The position numbers and the translations under genes were made by a program. Positions 62,639 to 64,000 of a stretch of DNA of 64,000 nucleotides are shown one piece after another. The DNA lies in assembly GCF_026421305.1 (NCBI RefSeq), contig NZ_JAPJBQ010000006.1:239615-303614 (forward strand), in the 5' to 3' direction. Position 1 is the stretch's first letter, and every line of letters starts with the position of its first letter. The stretch is from Dyella silvae. Lineage in GTDB: Bacteria > Pseudomonadota > Gammaproteobacteria > Xanthomonadales > Rhodanobacteraceae. The notes under the pieces were generated by a model. That model was not told where the DNA came from, searched no databases, and worked only from the letters and a program-made list of their open reading frames with translations.

Positions 62639-62667
62639 CGGTCCGATTTGGGTCGGAAGCGGACTTA
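62639..62667. repeat. Imperfect palindromic repeat, copy 8
   Basis: GGTCCGATTTGGGTCGG followed by AAGCGGACTTA; the same core with two changes in the left arm. It lies about 30 bases upstream of the gene start at 62609. Confidence 0.6.
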
Positions 62668-62974
62668 GGCGGCAATAAAAGGGGAAGGAAGTAGTTAGCT
62701 GATGTAACTGCCTCCGTCCCGTTTTGGCCCCATGTCGTAACCGTGAGCCACGGCCGTCAGGCCATTCAGTCGGCTTGCCGGCCGACACAAGGGTAGCGCG
62801 TAGCGGCAAACCCCTACAGCGGCCCGTGGCGGCCCTGAGTACTCTCGAGGGGTCGCTCGCGGTGTCTGTGAACCGGTTGCCGCGAGTGACCATGGCAGTG
62901 ATGTCATGAAGCGCGGGCCGCGAGTGTGTCACCACTCACGACCCGCTGACCAAAACCAACGTCTGGAGTTGATC

Positions 62975-63304
62975 TTGGCTACCCACGATCATACGGCACG
63001 CGCACGCCTGCCCGTTCCCGCCGGCAGCACCCACACTCTTCCACCCGACACCCTCACGGGGTCGGCGTCGGCACCCCCTCCTGAGCTCGTGTTCACCCGC
63101 GAAGACCTCGCCCTGGCCGCGTACGCCCTGACACGGCTACGCATCGATCACGAGCAGTGCCTGCACGCCCGCACCCAAGGGTTTCACCACAAGTCGTTGG
63201 AATGGCCGCTTTCGGCCTCCGTGGCCATTGCAGTGGCCACGGCCATCCAGTGCCTTGAACGTCTGGTGGATGGGTCTGGTGAGGCGTTGAGAGTGAACGC
63301 TTAG
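62975..63304 (+). CDS. Hypothetical protein
   Basis: A 109-residue frame starting with TTG at 62975 behind GGAGTTGATC; a longer ATG frame from 62906 lacks a site. The second half is helical (ELVFTREDLALAAYALTRLRIDHEQC, WPLSASVAIAVATAIQCLERLVDG); the N-terminus is Pro/Thr-rich. No family recognised. Confidence 0.5.
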   Translation: MATHDHTARARLPVPAGSTHTLPPDTLTGSASAPPPELVFTREDLALAAYALTRLRIDHEQCLHARTQGFHHKSLEWPLSASVAIAVATAIQCLERLVDGSGEALRVNA

Positions 63305-63452
63305 CCCCGTCCTGTGATCGTTCCCCGTGGCGCGTCGATACCCGTCGATGCGCCACACCTGGGCGATCACGCACAGCCTCGCAGGACATTCCCCGACACG
63401 CATCGATGTCATCCCTGATGCGTCGCCTTGCCGTGCCTGACCGGAAAATCCG

Positions 63453-63779
63453 ATGAACCTGATTCGCCTCGACCCGCATCTGCGGGTGGACCCGTCATGG
63501 CGCCCTCGTACACCGGGCGAAGTGCTGCGGGACGACTACATGCTGCCCCGAGCCATGACCCTCTCCGCCCTCGCCCGCCGCACGGGGATCAGAGCGCCAC
63601 GCCTGCGTCGCATCGTGATCGGCGAGGTACCCATGTGCGCCAATGCCGCCCTTCGCCTCGCCGTGGTACTCAACACGAGTGCGCTCTACTGGATGCTGCT
63701 GCAAGTGCAGTGCGATCTGGAGCGGGAACGGCGCGGGCGCGAATTCGCGATCAAGGAGCCAAGTGCTTCTTCGCGTTAG
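63453..63779 (+). CDS. Orphan HigA-type HTH antitoxin-like regulator
   Basis: A 108-residue protein with a HigA/VapI-like XRE domain: RPRTPGEVLRDDYMLPRAMTLSALARRTGI, RLRRIVIGEVPMCANAALRLAVVLNTSALYWMLLQ. HigA antitoxins normally follow a HigB toxin; no HigB-like frame lies in the 148 bases upstream. It may be an orphan antitoxin or regulator left by mobile DNA. Confidence 0.75.
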   Translation: MNLIRLDPHLRVDPSWRPRTPGEVLRDDYMLPRAMTLSALARRTGIRAPRLRRIVIGEVPMCANAALRLAVVLNTSALYWMLLQVQCDLERERRGREFAIKEPSASSR

Positions 63780-63857
63780 GTCGCCAAGAAAAGGAAGCAG
63801 AGAAGCACTCTGAGCCCTCTTCTAGGCTCCGTGCACGTCTCTCCCTTTCCAACTTGC

Positions 63858-63875
63858 GATATCCGCTTCGGGTTG
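63858..63875. repeat. Partial palindromic repeat abutting the IS end
   Basis: The left half GATATCCGCTTCGGGT matches the family and then breaks off immediately before the transposase gene end. It may have been split by insertion of the element. Confidence 0.45.
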
Positions 63876-63880
63876 CGACT

Positions 63881-64000
63881 TCAGCCGGTCATTGCAACAC
63901 ATTGCTGGAATCGTTCGGCCGGTGTTTCAAAGTTGAGTGTCTGTCTTGGACGCTCATTCAATTGCCGAGCCACGGCGTCGAGTTTAGCCTGCGAGTAACC
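63881..64000 (-). mobile_element. IS30-family transposase, C-terminal part (partial)
   Basis: The last 39 codons on the minus strand, running off the right edge. They read ...GYSQAKLDAVARQLNERPRQTLNF-ETPAERF... and end CVAMTG. The LNERPR-TL-F-TP-E sequence is the conserved C-terminus of IS30-type DDE transposases. The rest of the element lies right of the window. Confidence 0.9.

Overview
The window looks like a chromosomal segment of a high-GC gammaproteobacterium of the Xanthomonadales, most likely the Rhodanobacteraceae (Dyella/Rhodanobacter-like). That placement is inferred from gene families and GC content (the operon of DUF3348, DUF802, OmpA and DUF2894 genes, NirK with a C-terminal cytochrome, NsrR/quinol NO reductase, chaperone-usher pili); there is no rRNA or other marker to confirm it. 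No tRNA, rRNA or CRISPR array was found. About 55 genes are supported.

Layout. 1-6050: the 3' part of a chaperone-usher fimbrial operon (major pilin end, chaperone, usher, two-domain tip adhesin, two minor pilins). 6.1-12.6 kb: a GntR/HutC regulator behind a cluster of TGGTA boxes, a VOC protein, an HAF-repeat secreted protein, a GH30 glycosidase, a thioesterase, a GNAT enzyme and a small unknown protein. 12.7-16.8 kb: a tight four-gene operon encoding a MotA/ExbB-like membrane protein with a roughly 520-residue cytoplasmic tail, a MotB-like protein with a membrane Asp and an OmpA domain, and two uncharacterised partners. It looks like an ion-driven motor of unknown job and is the best candidate for an undescribed system. 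16.9-22.2 kb: an NO-detoxification module (NsrR, quinol NO reductase, a small heme-copper-like membrane protein) with two well-matched NsrR boxes, plus an M61 peptidase.

22.6-34.6 kb: mixed housekeeping and secreted proteins (retropepsin-like proteins, a monooxygenase-fold protein, an orphan DUF1989 protein, a Tat-exported M24 peptidase, VOC, a BNR propeller, alpha-carbonic anhydrase, a DHFR-like reductase, a diguanylate cyclase). 34.8-38.2 kb: a nitrite-reduction cluster (DUF2249, SCO, NirV-like, NirK-cytochrome fusion). 38.4-42.9 kb: two regulator/target pairs with near-ideal palindromic operators (TetR with a peroxiredoxin-like protein, GntR with OsmC), a hydrolase and a membrane protein.

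43.4-50.4 kb: a giant autotransporter of about 2,345 codons interrupted by one in-frame TAA. 50.8-53.1 kb: an Orn/Lys/Arg decarboxylase. 53.1-60 kb: secreted unknowns, two GNATs, a VIT-like membrane protein, a GST and a previously untracked 59-residue membrane protein. 60.2-62.7 kb: small secreted or hypothetical genes with an imperfect palindromic repeat (core like CCGCTTCGGGTCGGAAGCGG) in almost every gap. The right end holds an orphan HigA-type regulator and the C-terminus of an IS30-family transposase.

The two nitrogen-oxide clusters (NO reductase at 17 kb, nitrite reductase at 37 kb) probably work in sequence: NirK makes NO, and NsrR-controlled NorB removes it.
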